Below, one piece after another: positions 33,244 through 41,945 of a stretch of DNA of 64,000 nt. The DNA lies in the NCBI GenBank assembly GCA_963820775.1, contig CAWGBF010000015.1, positions 1,054,001 to 1,118,000 of the forward strand, written 5' to 3'. The notes below the pieces were generated by a model. That model worked only from the letters and a program-made list of their open reading frames with translations. It made no database searches and was not told where the DNA came from. The stretch comes from Roseiarcus sp963820775. Lineage in GTDB: Bacteria; Pseudomonadota; Alphaproteobacteria; Rhizobiales; Beijerinckiaceae. A program made the position numbers and the translations under genes. Position 1 is the first letter of the stretch; every line of letters begins with the position of its first letter.

Positions 33244-35424
33244 ATGGCCAAGACCCCGACCAAGCCGAGGACGCGCGGCAAGTCCAAGCCCGTCAAAGCC
33301 CCGGCTGGAAGCTCCCCCGCGAGCCGCGCCAAGCGGGGGCCGCACGGCGATGCGCCTTCCCCAGACCTCAAAGCGCCTGCCCTGAAAGCCGCCGCGCGGC
33401 GAAACCAGCCGGCGGCGCCGACGGCCGCGGCCCCCGCCCCGAAAGCGCGAGTCTCGTCGCCTCCGGCGAAAACCAAGCCATCGACTCCCCGGCGGCGGCA
33501 AGCTGAGCGGCGACAGCCAACTGAAATCCAGACTGCGCCCGCAATTGCCGAGCTCACTCGATCCGCGCCCCCCGTCGCGCCGCCGGAGCCGCCGAGAGAC
33601 GCTGCGGCGCCCGTAGCGACTCCCGCGCAGGCCTCGGCCGCAAGCGGCCAATATCCTGCTCCCGATGTGGAGGCGCTCGCCCACAATATTGCGCAGGCGA
33701 TCGAGCAGGGCGGCAAGGCGGTGGCCGCCTATCTGGCCCCAAGGCAGAGCGGCGCGATCAAGACCACGGTCGCCGACGAAATCGGCGAGATGGTGCGCTC
33801 CATCGGCCGGGTGGCCGAATATTACATGGCGGATCCCCAGCGGGCGTTCGCGGCGCAAACAGCGCTGACCAAGCAGTTTGTCGACCTCTGGGCTTCGACC
33901 CTGCAGCGCCTGCAGGGCGAACAGGCGTCGCCGGTCGCCGCGCCCGACGTCGGCGACAAGCGCTTCGCCGACGCCGCGTGGCGCGACAATCCGTATTTCG
34001 ATTTCATCAAGCAGGCCTACGTGCTGACGACGCGCTGGGCCGACGATCTGGTCAAGCACGCCGACGAGCTCACGCCGCACGATCGCGAGAAGGCGCAATT
34101 CTATCTCCGGCAGGTCACCGCGGCGCTCTCGCCCTCGAACTTTCTCGCCACCAATCCGGAGATTCTGCGCACGACGCTGGCCGAGAGCGGCGAGAACCTG
34201 GCGCGAGGCTTGAAGATGTTGGCCGAGGATATCGATGCGGGCCACGGCAACTTGCGCATTCGCCAGTCGGACGCACGTGCGTTCAAGCTCGGCGTCAACC
34301 TCGCGACGACGCCCGGCAAGGTGATCTTCCGCAATGCGCTGATCGAGCTTATCCAGTACGAGCCCACGACGCCCACGGTCTACAAGCGCCCGCTGCTCAT
34401 CGTGCCGCCGTGGATCAATAAGTTCTACATCCTCGACCTCAATCCCGAGAAGTCATTCATCCGCTGGGCGGTCGCGCAGGGCTTGACCGTGTTCGTCATC
34501 TCATGGGTCAATCCCGACGAACGCCATGCCGACAAGGACTTCGACAGCTATATGCACGAGGGCGTCCTAACCGCCGTCGACTGCATCGAGCAGGCGACAG
34601 GCGAACGCGAGTTTGCAACGGTCGGTTATTGCGTCGGGGGCACCCTGGTCGCGGCGACCCTCGGGTATATGGCCGCCTCCGGCGACAGGCGCATCACCAG
34701 CGCAACCTTTTTCGCCACCCAGATCGACTTCGCCGATCCCGGCGACCTCAAGGTGTTCGTCGACGCCGAGCAATTGAAGACAGTTGAGGAGCGGATGGCC
34801 GAACATGGCTATCTCGAAGGATCGGCCATGGCCAACGCCTTCAACATGCTGAGGCCGAACGAACTCATCTGGTCCTACTACGTCAACAACTACCTCAAGG
34901 GCAAAGAGCCTATGCCCTTCGACCTCTTGGTCTGGAATTCGAACTCGACCCGCATGCCCGCCGCCAACCACAAGTTCTATTTACGCAACTGCTATTTGCA
35001 GAACGATCTGTCGAACGGGCGGATGAGACTGGGCGGCAAGACGCTCGACCTCAAGAAGGTGACGATCCCGGTCTACGAATTGGCCACGAAGGAAGACCAC
35101 ATCGCCCCTGCCCGCTCGGCGTTCACTGGGGCCAAATGCTTCGGCGGCCCGGTGCGCTACGTTATGGCGGGGTCAGGCCATATCGCCGGCGTCGTCAATC
35201 CGCCGGCTAAGCCGAAGTACCAGTTCTGGACTGACGGGCCACCGCAAGGCAAGTTCGACGATTGGGTCGCGAAGGCGAAGGAGACGCCTGGCTCGTGGTG
35301 GCCCGACTGGCTCGCTTGGCTAACGGAGCAGGCGCCGGAGAAAGTCCCAGCCCGCAAGCCCGGCGATGGCAAGCTGAAACCCCTATGCGACGCGCCGGGG
35401 GACTATGTGCGGGTGAAGGCGTAG
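33244..35424 (+). CDS. phaC: Class I poly(3-hydroxyalkanoate) synthase with long N-terminal extension
   Basis: 726 residues, against ~590 for typical class I enzymes. The first ~140 are Ala/Pro/Lys-rich and probably disordered (e.g. KTPTKPRTRGKSKPVKAP). The catalytic region starts near FADAAWRDNPYFDFIKQAY. The lipase-like box GYCVGGTLVAA holds the nucleophile Cys463; the Asp is in ATKEDHIAP and the His in AGSGHIAGVVNPP, completing the Cys-Asp-His triad. The enzyme polymerises hydroxyacyl-CoA at the granule surface. No phaA/B/R genes are in this window. The basic, proline-rich extension resembles DNA- or granule-binding tails of phasin-like proteins, which is inference. Confidence 0.96.
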   Translation: MAKTPTKPRTRGKSKPVKAPAGSSPASRAKRGPHGDAPSPDLKAPALKAAARRNQPAAPTAAAPAPKARVSSPPAKTKPSTPRRRQAERRQPTEIQTAPAIAELTRSAPPVAPPEPPRDAAAPVATPAQASAASGQYPAPDVEALAHNIAQAIEQGGKAVAAYLAPRQSGAIKTTVADEIGEMVRSIGRVAEYYMADPQRAFAAQTALTKQFVDLWASTLQRLQGEQASPVAAPDVGDKRFADAAWRDNPYFDFIKQAYVLTTRWADDLVKHADELTPHDREKAQFYLRQVTAALSPSNFLATNPEILRTTLAESGENLARGLKMLAEDIDAGHGNLRIRQSDARAFKLGVNLATTPGKVIFRNALIELIQYEPTTPTVYKRPLLIVPPWINKFYILDLNPEKSFIRWAVAQGLTVFVISWVNPDERHADKDFDSYMHEGVLTAVDCIEQATGEREFATVGYCVGGTLVAATLGYMAASGDRRITSATFFATQIDFADPGDLKVFVDAEQLKTVEERMAEHGYLEGSAMANAFNMLRPNELIWSYYVNNYLKGKEPMPFDLLVWNSNSTRMPAANHKFYLRNCYLQNDLSNGRMRLGGKTLDLKKVTIPVYELATKEDHIAPARSAFTGAKCFGGPVRYVMAGSGHIAGVVNPPAKPKYQFWTDGPPQGKFDDWVAKAKETPGSWWPDWLAWLTEQAPEKVPARKPGDGKLKPLCDAPGDYVRVKA

Positions 35425-35443
35425 CGACCGGGCGAGCCCGCAT

Positions 35444-35687
35444 ATGCCGACGGTCCTGCGTTCGGGCGCGCTACGGTTCTTTTTCTCCAGCCTGGAAAAC
35501 GCCGAGCCGCCGCACGTCCATGTCGAAAGCGGGGACGCTACGGCCAAGTATTGGCTCGAACCTGTGGAGCTGGCGCGGTCGCGCGGATTTAGAGCGGGTG
35601 AATTGACGTGGCTCCGCGCGACAATTATCGAGCCATCGTCACGAATTCTTAGAGGCTTGGCATGCCCATTTCGGCAAATCGGCTTAA
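35444..35687 (+). CDS. DUF4160 domain protein, frameshifted near the C-terminus
   Basis: The start MPTVLRSGALRFFFSSLENA continues EPPHVHVESGDATAKYWLEP, VELARSRGFRAGEL, the DUF4160 core (PHVHV, AKYWLEPV). In the written frame the tail is atypical, but shifting frame once near 35625 restores IIEPHRHEFLEAWHAHFG, the normal family end, with a TAA at 35685. One missing base explains this. It overlaps the DUF2442 start by 26 nt. DUF4160 and DUF2442 genes are a recurrent pair with unproven toxin-antitoxin-like suggestions. Confidence 0.75.
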
Positions 35688-35907
35688 CGTCCAGGCGCTG
35701 AGCGTCGAATTCGTCGACGCTTCAATCCGCGTCATCCTAGATGACGGCCGGGAAATATCGGCGCCGCTTGCCTGGTTTCCTCGGTTACGCGACGCCTCGA
35801 GTGCGCAACGCGCGAACTGGCGCCTGATCGGTCACGGCGAGGGCGTCCATTGGCCCGACTTCAATGAGGACGTGTCAGTCAACGCTTTGCTGGGCTTGCC
35901 GACTTAA
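35662..35907 (+). CDS. DUF2442 domain protein
   Basis: 81 residues: NRLNVQALSVEFVDASIRVI, LDDGREISAPLAWFPRL, WRLIGHGEGVHWPDFNEDVS and VNALLGLPT. The DGREI.APL.WFPRL and GxGxHWPDxDEDxS strings define DUF2442. These small proteins accompany DUF4160 proteins and are thought to be the regulatory or antitoxin-like partner; biochemical function is unknown. The start overlaps the corrected DUF4160 frame. Confidence 0.85.
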   Translation: MPISANRLNVQALSVEFVDASIRVILDDGREISAPLAWFPRLRDASSAQRANWRLIGHGEGVHWPDFNEDVSVNALLGLPT

Positions 35908-35956
35908 CGCCAGCGGGGGCGAAGACACTCGCGCCACGCGGGAGGAGAGATAAGCG

Positions 35957-36418
35957 ATGCTTTACGGAGTCGCACTGTTGGCTGGCGTCGTGGCCGGCTT
36001 GCGAGCGCTCACGGCGCCGGCGGCCGTGAGCTGGGCGGCGAGGTTGGGCTTTCTGCATCTCGACGACTCCTGGCTTGCGTTCATGGGTTATGCCTGGACG
36101 CCCTGGGTCTTCACTCTGCTCGCCCTCGTTGAGTTCGTCACTGACCAATTGCCGTCGACCCCGAGCCGCAAAGCGCCGATGCAATTCGGGGCGCGGATCG
36201 TCACCGGCGCGCTATCCGGCGCGACGATCGGCGTTGGGGCCGGCGCATGGATCGGCGGCCTGATAGCCGGCGTCATCGGGGCCGTCATCGGAACCTACGG
36301 CGGCGCCGAAATTCGCTCCCAAATGGCTAAGGCGTTCGGGCGCGGCCAACCCGCCGCATTGATCGAGGACGCCGGCGCCATCATCCTTGGGCTCGTTGTT
36401 ATCTGGGCGCTCCGGTGA
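35957..36418 (+). CDS. DUF4126 family membrane protein
   Basis: 153 residues with four or more hydrophobic segments: YGVALLAGVVAGLRALTAPA, WVFTLLALVEFVTDQLPSTP, TGALSGATIGVGAGAWIGGL with IAGVIGAVIGTYGG, and AIILGLVVIWALR. The GLRALTAPA and FVTDQLP...RK..P motifs fit DUF4126, a small Gly-rich inner-membrane family of unknown function. A strong gggaggagag lies before the ATG. The stop overlaps the next gene's GTG (GTGA), making it first in a four-gene redox operon. Confidence 0.82.
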   Translation: MLYGVALLAGVVAGLRALTAPAAVSWAARLGFLHLDDSWLAFMGYAWTPWVFTLLALVEFVTDQLPSTPSRKAPMQFGARIVTGALSGATIGVGAGAWIGGLIAGVIGAVIGTYGGAEIRSQMAKAFGRGQPAALIEDAGAIILGLVVIWALR

Positions 36419-37785
36419 ACCGGCGTTTCGACGCCATCGTCATTGGCGCCGGGCAAGCTGGCCCGCCGATGGTCGGTCGGCTTGCAGCGAGCGGGCGGAA
36501 GGTCGCGCTTATCGAGCGTGATCTGATCGGCGGCACTTGCGTCAACACCGGCTGCACGCCGACCAAGACGCTGGTCGCGAGCGCCTACGCGGCTCATCTC
36601 GCGCGGCGCGGCGCGGAATTCGGCGTGAAGGTTGGGCCGGTCGGCATTGATTTCACCGCCGTCATGGCGCGCAAAGACACAGTGGTCGGCAATTCCCGCT
36701 CACATCTCACGGCCTGGTTGGAAGGCATGGCGAATTGCGCCGTCATCCGAGGCCACGCGCGCTTCCTTTCCCCAACTACGGTTCAGGTCGGAGACGACGT
36801 TCTGGAGGCGGAAAACTTCTTCATCAACGTCGGCGGCCGAGCGGTCGCCCCTGATTTTCCCGGCCGCGATCAGGTGAGGACGCTGACCAACACGACGCTG
36901 CTCGAACTCGACGCCCTGCCCCGGCGCCTTGTGGTCGTTGGCGGGAGCTATGTCGGACTCGAGTTCGCGCAGGTTTTTCGACGGCTAGGAGCGGAAGTCA
37001 CCGTGGTGGAAAAGGCGTCGCGGCTCGTTTCTCGCGAGGATAACGAAGTCTCGGATGCGATCCGAGAAATCCTGGAGGCGGAAGGCATAGAGATACGGCT
37101 CGAATCCGAATGCATCCAGTTCGAGCCGCGCGGCGCGGAGATTGCGGTCGGCGTCAATTGCATGGCCGGCGAGCCCGAGGTCTTGGGCTCGCATGTGCTG
37201 CTCGCCGTCGGGCGTCGCCCCAACACCGACGACCTCGGGCTCGAGGCCGCAGGCGTCAAGGTCGACGCGCACGGCTATGTCGTCGTCGACGACTCCCTGA
37301 AGACCAACGTTCCGCACATTTGGGCGCTCGGCGATTGCAACGGCCGCGGCGCCTTCACCCACACCTCGTACAATGATTTCGAGATCGCGGCGGCGAACCT
37401 CATCGACGGCGCGGCGCGCAAAGTGAGCGACCGCATTCCCGTTTATGCGCTTTACATCGACCCGCCGCTTGGCCGCGTCGGCCTGACCGAGGCCGAAGCC
37501 CGGGCCAAAGGCCATGACGTCCGCATAGGCCGCCGGCCAATGACGCGGGTCGGCCGCGCGGTCGAAAAAGGCGAAACGCAAGGGTTCATGAAAGTCGTGG
37601 TCGACCGCGACACCGACGCGATCCTCGGCGCGGCCATTCTCGGCGTCGGTGGCGACGAGGCCGTCCATGGCGTGATCGAGGCGATGGCCGCAGGCGTGAC
37701 CGGTTCCGCCTATACGCGCGTCGTGGCCATCCATCCCACGGTCTCCGAGCTTGTGCCCACGATCTTCGGCGAACTCTCACCGTGA
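36415..37785 (+). CDS. FAD-dependent pyridine nucleotide-disulfide oxidoreductase (mercuric reductase/Lpd-like)
   Basis: 456 residues. The FAD-binding AIVIGAGQAGPPMV is followed by the redox-active disulfide GGTCVNTGCTPTKT (CxxxxC), the NAD(P) site VVVGGSYVGLEFAQVF, the second FAD motif IWALGDCNGRGAFTHT and the C-terminal dimer-interface HPTVSELVPT, which supplies the active-site His. This is the class I flavoprotein disulfide reductase family. There is no N-terminal HMA domain and no C-terminal vicinal Cys pair, so true mercuric reduction is unlikely; close relatives are annotated as MerA-like or SthA-like. Its substrate is unknown. GTGA overlap with the DUF4126 gene. The peroxidase-like and cytochrome b genes downstream suggest a redox chain. 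Confidence 0.9.
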   Translation: MNRRFDAIVIGAGQAGPPMVGRLAASGRKVALIERDLIGGTCVNTGCTPTKTLVASAYAAHLARRGAEFGVKVGPVGIDFTAVMARKDTVVGNSRSHLTAWLEGMANCAVIRGHARFLSPTTVQVGDDVLEAENFFINVGGRAVAPDFPGRDQVRTLTNTTLLELDALPRRLVVVGGSYVGLEFAQVFRRLGAEVTVVEKASRLVSREDNEVSDAIREILEAEGIEIRLESECIQFEPRGAEIAVGVNCMAGEPEVLGSHVLLAVGRRPNTDDLGLEAAGVKVDAHGYVVVDDSLKTNVPHIWALGDCNGRGAFTHTSYNDFEIAAANLIDGAARKVSDRIPVYALYIDPPLGRVGLTEAEARAKGHDVRIGRRPMTRVGRAVEKGETQGFMKVVVDRDTDAILGAAILGVGGDEAVHGVIEAMAAGVTGSAYTRVVAIHPTVSELVPTIFGELSP

Positions 37786-37880
37786 ATACGCTTCGCTGTC
37801 GCCGAACTCGACGCGGCGGCGATCGCATTGCAATGTGGCGTTTCGTGCTACAGCTGAAATTGTCAGAGGGAGAGCGGACA

Positions 37881-38939
37881 TTGCCCGAAGCGCCCCGACC
37901 AAGTCCGCGTAACTCTATTGGATCGTTCGCGCTGATCGTTGGCGTGGTCGCCTTCGCCGCCGCAGCCTTCGCTTACACGGCCGGATGGTTCTCGCCCGAG
38001 CGCCTGACGCCGCAGAAGCTTGTCGACGCATTCGATCTGCGAACACCCCCACCGCTTGGCCATCGGCGCAATCACGCCAAGGGCATCTGCTTCAGCGGCG
38101 TCTTCGAGTCGAACGGCGCCGGGTCGGAACTGTCGAAAGCCGCCGTGTTCGCCAAGGGCTCCTATCCCGTGATCGGCCGCTTCAATCTCGGCACGCCGAA
38201 CCCGAACGCCGAGGACGCCAAGGTGCGCGTGCGGGGCCTGGGCGTCATGATCTCGACTCCCGACGGTCAGCAATGGCGCATGGCGATGATCAACGCGCCA
38301 ATATTCGCCGTCTCAACGCCGGACGGGTTCCACGAGCTCCAGCTTGCCTCCTCGAGCACCGAGCCTGACGCGATGGCGAAGTTCGTCGGCGCTCATCCCG
38401 AGTTCGGCCCATTCGGCGCCTGGGCGACAAAGGGGCCCTGGACCGGCAGCTACGCCGAGGAGCCTTACAACGGCCTCAACAGTTTCATCTTCACCGACGG
38501 TTCGGGCAATGACCATGCCGTGCGCTGGTCGCTTGCGCCGGCCGCGCAGCCGGTCGACGTTTCGCCGGAGGAGCTCGCCAAGCGCGGGCCCAACTTCCTC
38601 GAAACCGAGATTGTCGAACGCATCAAGAGCGGCCCGCTCCGCTGGACCATGCTGGTCACGGTCGCCAACCCCGGCGACCCGACCGCGGACCCGACCAAGG
38701 CGTGGCCGGAGGACCGCCGCAGCGTCGAGGTTGGCGCGCTTGTCGTGCATGAGATCGAAGCCGAGGCGGACGGTCCGTGCCGCGACATCAATTTCGATCC
38801 GACCGTCCTGCCGAACGGCATACGGACGTCGGACGATCCGTTCCCTGCAGCCCGCTCGTCGGCCTACAGGGTCTCCTACGACCGTCGCACCGCCGAGGAG
38901 AAAGACTATCCGCGAACCGCCACGGGAGCCGCCCAATGA
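37881..38939 (+). CDS. Catalase-family heme peroxidase (SrpA-like), membrane-anchored
   Basis: ~352 residues. An N-terminal signal/anchor (FALIVGVVAFAAAAFAYTAG) is followed by RNHAKGICFSGVFES, with the catalase-type distal His, then KGSYPVIGRFNLGTPNPNAE, RGLGVMISTPDGQQWRMAM, GPFGAWATKGPWTGSYAEE and a shortened C-terminus. These are the SrpA-like periplasmic mini-catalases, which usually act as peroxidases. I choose the TTG at 37881 because agagggagag sits six bases before it and the family begins here. A GTG at 37782 overlapping the previous stop would add 33 atypical residues. Co-transcription with cytochrome b561 (ATGA overlap) suggests electron delivery from the membrane. Confidence 0.88.
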   Translation: MPEAPRPSPRNSIGSFALIVGVVAFAAAAFAYTAGWFSPERLTPQKLVDAFDLRTPPPLGHRRNHAKGICFSGVFESNGAGSELSKAAVFAKGSYPVIGRFNLGTPNPNAEDAKVRVRGLGVMISTPDGQQWRMAMINAPIFAVSTPDGFHELQLASSSTEPDAMAKFVGAHPEFGPFGAWATKGPWTGSYAEEPYNGLNSFIFTDGSGNDHAVRWSLAPAAQPVDVSPEELAKRGPNFLETEIVERIKSGPLRWTMLVTVANPGDPTADPTKAWPEDRRSVEVGALVVHEIEAEADGPCRDINFDPTVLPNGIRTSDDPFPAARSSAYRVSYDRRTAEEKDYPRTATGAAQ

Positions 38940-39523
38940 GCAACGTTCAGCGGATCCGCCCGGTGGTGATTCCTCGACGCTTCACTCCCTTGCAGAGGAC
39001 GCTGCATTGGGTCATGGCGGTCTGCATCCTGGCGATGCTGTTCATCGGGGTCGGCATGGCGTCCACGGTCGCGTCGGAATATCTGACGCTCATCAACATT
39101 CACAAACCGCTCGGACTCGCAATTCTCGTCCTCGCGTTGATCCGTCTCGTGGTGCGTCTGCGCTACGGCGCCCCGCCCTTGCCCCTCGATCTGCCGGAAC
39201 CCATGAAGCTCGCGGCCTATCTCTCGCATTACGCGCTTTACGCGCTCATGATCGCGATGCCGCTGATCGGCTGGGCGATGCTGTCGGCGGCGGCATATCC
39301 GGTGGTGATCTGGCCGGGCGTCTGGCTGCCGCAGATCCTGCCGCTGGACCCCGGCCTGCATACCCTGCTGTGGAACGCGCATTTCTATCTCGCGTTCCTC
39401 TTTTTCGCGCTGGTGCTCATGCATCTCGCCGCCGCGCTGTTCCACGCGCTGATCCGGCGCGACGGCGTTTTCGATGCGATGGGGCCCACATTGACGCATG
39501 ACGAGGTCGCGCCGGCGGAGTGA
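38936..39523 (+). CDS. Cytochrome b561 family protein
   Basis: 195 residues with four transmembrane helices: LHWVMAVCILAMLFIGVGMA, INIHKPLGLAILVLALIRLV, LSHYALYALMIAMPLIGWAM and NAHFYLAFLFFALVLMHLAA. The conserved His residues in LHW, NIHK, LSHY and LMHLA are the expected b-heme ligands. This is a diheme quinol-linked electron carrier of the inner membrane. The ATG overlaps the peroxidase stop, and the SrpA-like peroxidase plus cytochrome b561 pair recurs in proteobacteria, probably passing quinol electrons to the periplasmic peroxidase. Confidence 0.92.
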   Translation: MSNVQRIRPVVIPRRFTPLQRTLHWVMAVCILAMLFIGVGMASTVASEYLTLINIHKPLGLAILVLALIRLVVRLRYGAPPLPLDLPEPMKLAAYLSHYALYALMIAMPLIGWAMLSAAAYPVVIWPGVWLPQILPLDPGLHTLLWNAHFYLAFLFFALVLMHLAAALFHALIRRDGVFDAMGPTLTHDEVAPAE

Positions 39524-39560
39524 TCCAGGGCCGGAACGGCGCCGAACCCCACGGACCTTA

Positions 39561-39690
39561 TCCTGAAGAGCGATGCGGAGCATGGCATCTCGAAGAATGT
39601 TCCAGGTTGTAGCCTCGTATGCATCCTGGAACGTCCCCTTCGACAAGCTCAGGGCGGGCTTTCGAGGCCGCTTTGCGGCGCCTCAGGACA
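39561..39690. repeat. Degenerate dispersed palindromic repeat
   Basis: The inverted arms gttccagg (39599-39606) and cctggaac (39625-39632) are followed by ccttcgacaagctcaggg and a second hairpin-like part gaggccgctttgcggcgcctc around 39673. The cctgaag...atctcgaag and ttcgacaagctcagg strings are typical cores of short intergenic repeats dispersed in alphaproteobacterial genomes. It lies between the cytochrome gene and the MFS promoter. Confidence 0.55.
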
Positions 39691-39779
39691 AGGTGGTTGG
39701 TAGTTACAGAATTGGCTTTGCCGCATCGGCAATGCGTTCCGCCGCCATTGCTCTGCATGCAATCGCCCCTTGACGTAAA

Positions 39780-39795
39780 TACCAACCAGTTGGTA
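39780..39795. promoter_or_regulatory. TetR-type operator upstream of the MFS gene
   Basis: taccaaccagttggta has perfect 7-bp arms (taccaac / gttggta) around a central ca. Dyads with this accaac...gttggt core are classic TetR/AcrR-family operators. A ttgacg -35-like hexamer at 39770 abuts it and the MFS ATG is only 11 nt downstream, so binding would block transcription. No TetR gene is adjacent. Confidence 0.65.
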
Positions 39796-39806
39796 CGGTT
39801 CTTGAA

Positions 39807-41016
39807 ATGACCGAATCGCGCTACCGATGGGTGATCGTCGCGGCGGGCGGCCTTCTGGGCTGCGTCGCGATCGGATCGCTGTTCTCGCTTCCCGTTCTGC
39901 TGCAGCCCATCGCTCGGGACACCGGCTGGTCGGTGACTGGGGTGTCGAGCGCGATGACCATCGGTTTTCTTGCCATGGCGTTCGGCAGCATCGCCTGGGG
40001 CGGGCTGTCCGATCGGTTCGGTCCGCGCGCAATCGTGCTAACCGGCTCGATCATCCTGGTTGTCAGCCTGGCTCTGGCGTCTCAGGCGAGGTCGCTGCTC
40101 GCGTTCCAGTTGATCTTCGGACTCCTCATGGGCGGAAGCGCAGCCGCTATCTTCGCGCCAATGATGGCCTGCGTCACGGGCTGGTTCGACACGCATCGCA
40201 GCCTTGCGGTGTCGCTCGTCTCGGCGGGCATGGGCATGGCGCCGATGACCATGGCGCCCTTGGCGGCCTGGCTCGTTTCGACCATGAGCTGGCGAACCAC
40301 GCTCGAGATCCTCGCCGCGGTCGCCGCTCTCCTGATGATCCCGGCGGCGCTTCTGGTGCGCCGCCCGCCGGCGCTCGTTAGCGTCAGCGCCGCGACAGGC
40401 GGCGGCCAGCAATCGGGCATGTCCGTCGGCGAGGCGTTGCGATCGCCGCAATTCGTCGTGCTGGTCATGACCAATTTCTTCTGCTGCGCAACCCATTCCG
40501 GGCCGATCTTCCATACGGTGAGCTACGCGCAAACGTGCGGGATTCCGCTCGTCGCCGCGGTTTCGATCTACAGCGTCGAGGGCCTTGCAGGCATGGGCGG
40601 CCGGATCGGCTTCGGGTTGCTTGGCGATCGGTTCGGCGCCAAGCGCATTCTGGTCCTCGGCCTGCTCGCGCAGGCGTTCGGCGCCCTCGCCTATCGTCTT
40701 CGCTCGAGGCTTAGGCGAGTTCTATACCGTCGCGGCTTTGTTCGGCTTCATCTACGCGGGCGTCATGCCGCTCTACGCGGTTCTGGCGCGCGAAAACTTT
40801 CCGCTGCGGATGATGGGAACCGTGATCGGCGGCACGGCGATGGCCGGCAGCCTCGGCATGGCGCTAGGACCGCTGGCCGGAGGTCTCATCTACGACGCGA
40901 CCGCGAGCTATACGTGGCTCTATGTCGGCTCCTGGGCGATGGGGATCGGCGCCTTCCTGATCGCTTTGACGTTCAGGCCGGTTCAGCAGGCTGAGCCGGC
41001 GCTGGCCCCTGCCTGA
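39807..41016 (+). CDS. MFS transporter, frameshifted
   Basis: ~402 residues after correction. The start TESRYRWVIVAAGGLLGCVA is followed by twelve predicted transmembrane helices. Between helices 2 and 3 the MFS signature appears as GGLSDRFGPRAI, and the second-half equivalent is LLGDRFGAKRILVL. The frame breaks near 40695: FGALAY should continue VFARGLGEFYTVAALFGFIY and finishes at 41016; one extra c in ctatcgtc explains it. The long cytoplasmic loop after helix 6 fits monocarboxylate/OFA-type porters. The substrate is unknown; the TetR-type operator in front suggests induction by its substrate. Confidence 0.85.
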
Positions 41017-41040
41017 CCGTCTCGAGTGATGAGGAGTTTC

Positions 41041-41086
41041 ATATCAGTCTTTATAGTGTGATATCAGTTGGTTGCTACACTGATAT
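41041..41086. promoter_or_regulatory. Triple atatcagt motif, putative operator of the HTH gene
   Basis: atatcagt occurs at 41041 and 41061, exactly 20 bp apart, and in inverse form (actgatat) at 41079-41086. Two helical turns between direct copies plus an inverted copy fits cooperative binding of a dimeric regulator. It lies in an A/T-rich gap 98 nt before the HTH gene start. Confidence 0.5.
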
Positions 41087-41183
41087 AACGTCTTACTTCA
41101 TCTTTGGCGGCGACAAATGCTTCCCTTTTATCGAAAGCCATGTAGTATGGCGCTCACAGTTTGTTTTTGCCAGAAGAGCCGCC

Positions 41184-41945
41184 ATGACCGAAGAAACGCC
41201 GTCCCCCTCCAACCGCGCCAAGGCGCGCGCCGCGACAAGAGCGCGACGGGCGAGAGCGGCCGCGTTGCGTCAGGGCTATTTCGACGCTCTCGTCTCCGGC
41301 TTTACGCCCGAGGAGATCGCCGAGGCGAGCCGCGCCAACGTGAGGACGATCCGTCGTGAGATCGACCGCGCGCTCGACGAACGGCGCCTCGATTCTCCGG
41401 AACGTTACGCTCGTCTCCAGGTTGCGCGGCTGACCAAGGCGCTGCGGCTGGCGGACGCCCGCATCGAACAGGGCGATCTCGCCGCGGCTAGACCGCTGGC
41501 GACGCTCGTCGCCGCCCTCGACCGTTATCACGGGCTTGGCGCGCCATCCCTGCCGCCGCTGACCGCGCCCGTTGCCTCTCTGGCCCTTCCCCCGCCGCCT
41601 CTGGCGCTCACCCACGCCGCCCAGCCGCCCGCCGAGTTCCGAACTTGCCGTGGCGCCCGAGGCGCAAAAAGCGTCGCAAGATCCGCGGACCAGTTTTTGG
41701 CGCCTAACCCGTTGGAATCGCCAGCGCGGCGCCAAAATTTGGCGCCTCGTCGGCGCCGTTATCCCTCGAACCGGTTGGTCTTCGGAAAGCCCTTTGGCGG
41801 CAGGCGGCCGGCCTCGGCGCGATTGCCGATCCATTCGTTGAGCTCGGGCCTGGCGACGGTGAAGGTGCGTCCTGCCGAATCGCGCCAGGTGAGACCGTCG
41901 GCGATGGCGAAGACCTTGGCGTCGGACAGGCCGCCGTCCTTGTAG
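41184..41945 (+). CDS. Small helix-turn-helix protein, paralogue of the 3912 gene; 3' end uncertain
   Basis: After a basic N-terminus (RAKARAATRARRARAAA) comes a helix-turn-helix (GYFDALVSGFTPEEIAEASR, VRTIRREIDRAL) and then LQVARLTKALRLADARIEQG, DLAAARPLATLVAALDRYHG. This repeats, in order and spacing, the pattern of the protein starting at 3912. Downstream of LTHAAQPPAE (about 41640) the sequence becomes Arg/Pro-rich and from 41759 overlaps parC on the other strand, so the true protein probably ends earlier, after a frameshift. DNA binding is inferred, no target known. Confidence 0.6.
   Translation: MTEETPSPSNRAKARAATRARRARAAALRQGYFDALVSGFTPEEIAEASRANVRTIRREIDRALDERRLDSPERYARLQVARLTKALRLADARIEQGDLAAARPLATLVAALDRYHGLGAPSLPPLTAPVASLALPPPPLALTHAAQPPAEFRTCRGARGAKSVARSADQFLAPNPLESPARRQNLAPRRRRYPSNRLVFGKPFGGRRPASARLPIHSLSSGLATVKVRPAESRQVRPSAMAKTLASDRPPSL

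Noticed and set aside
36415..37785. Functional mercuric reductase operon
   Set aside because: No HMA domain, no C-terminal Cys pair, and no merR/merT/merP neighbours.
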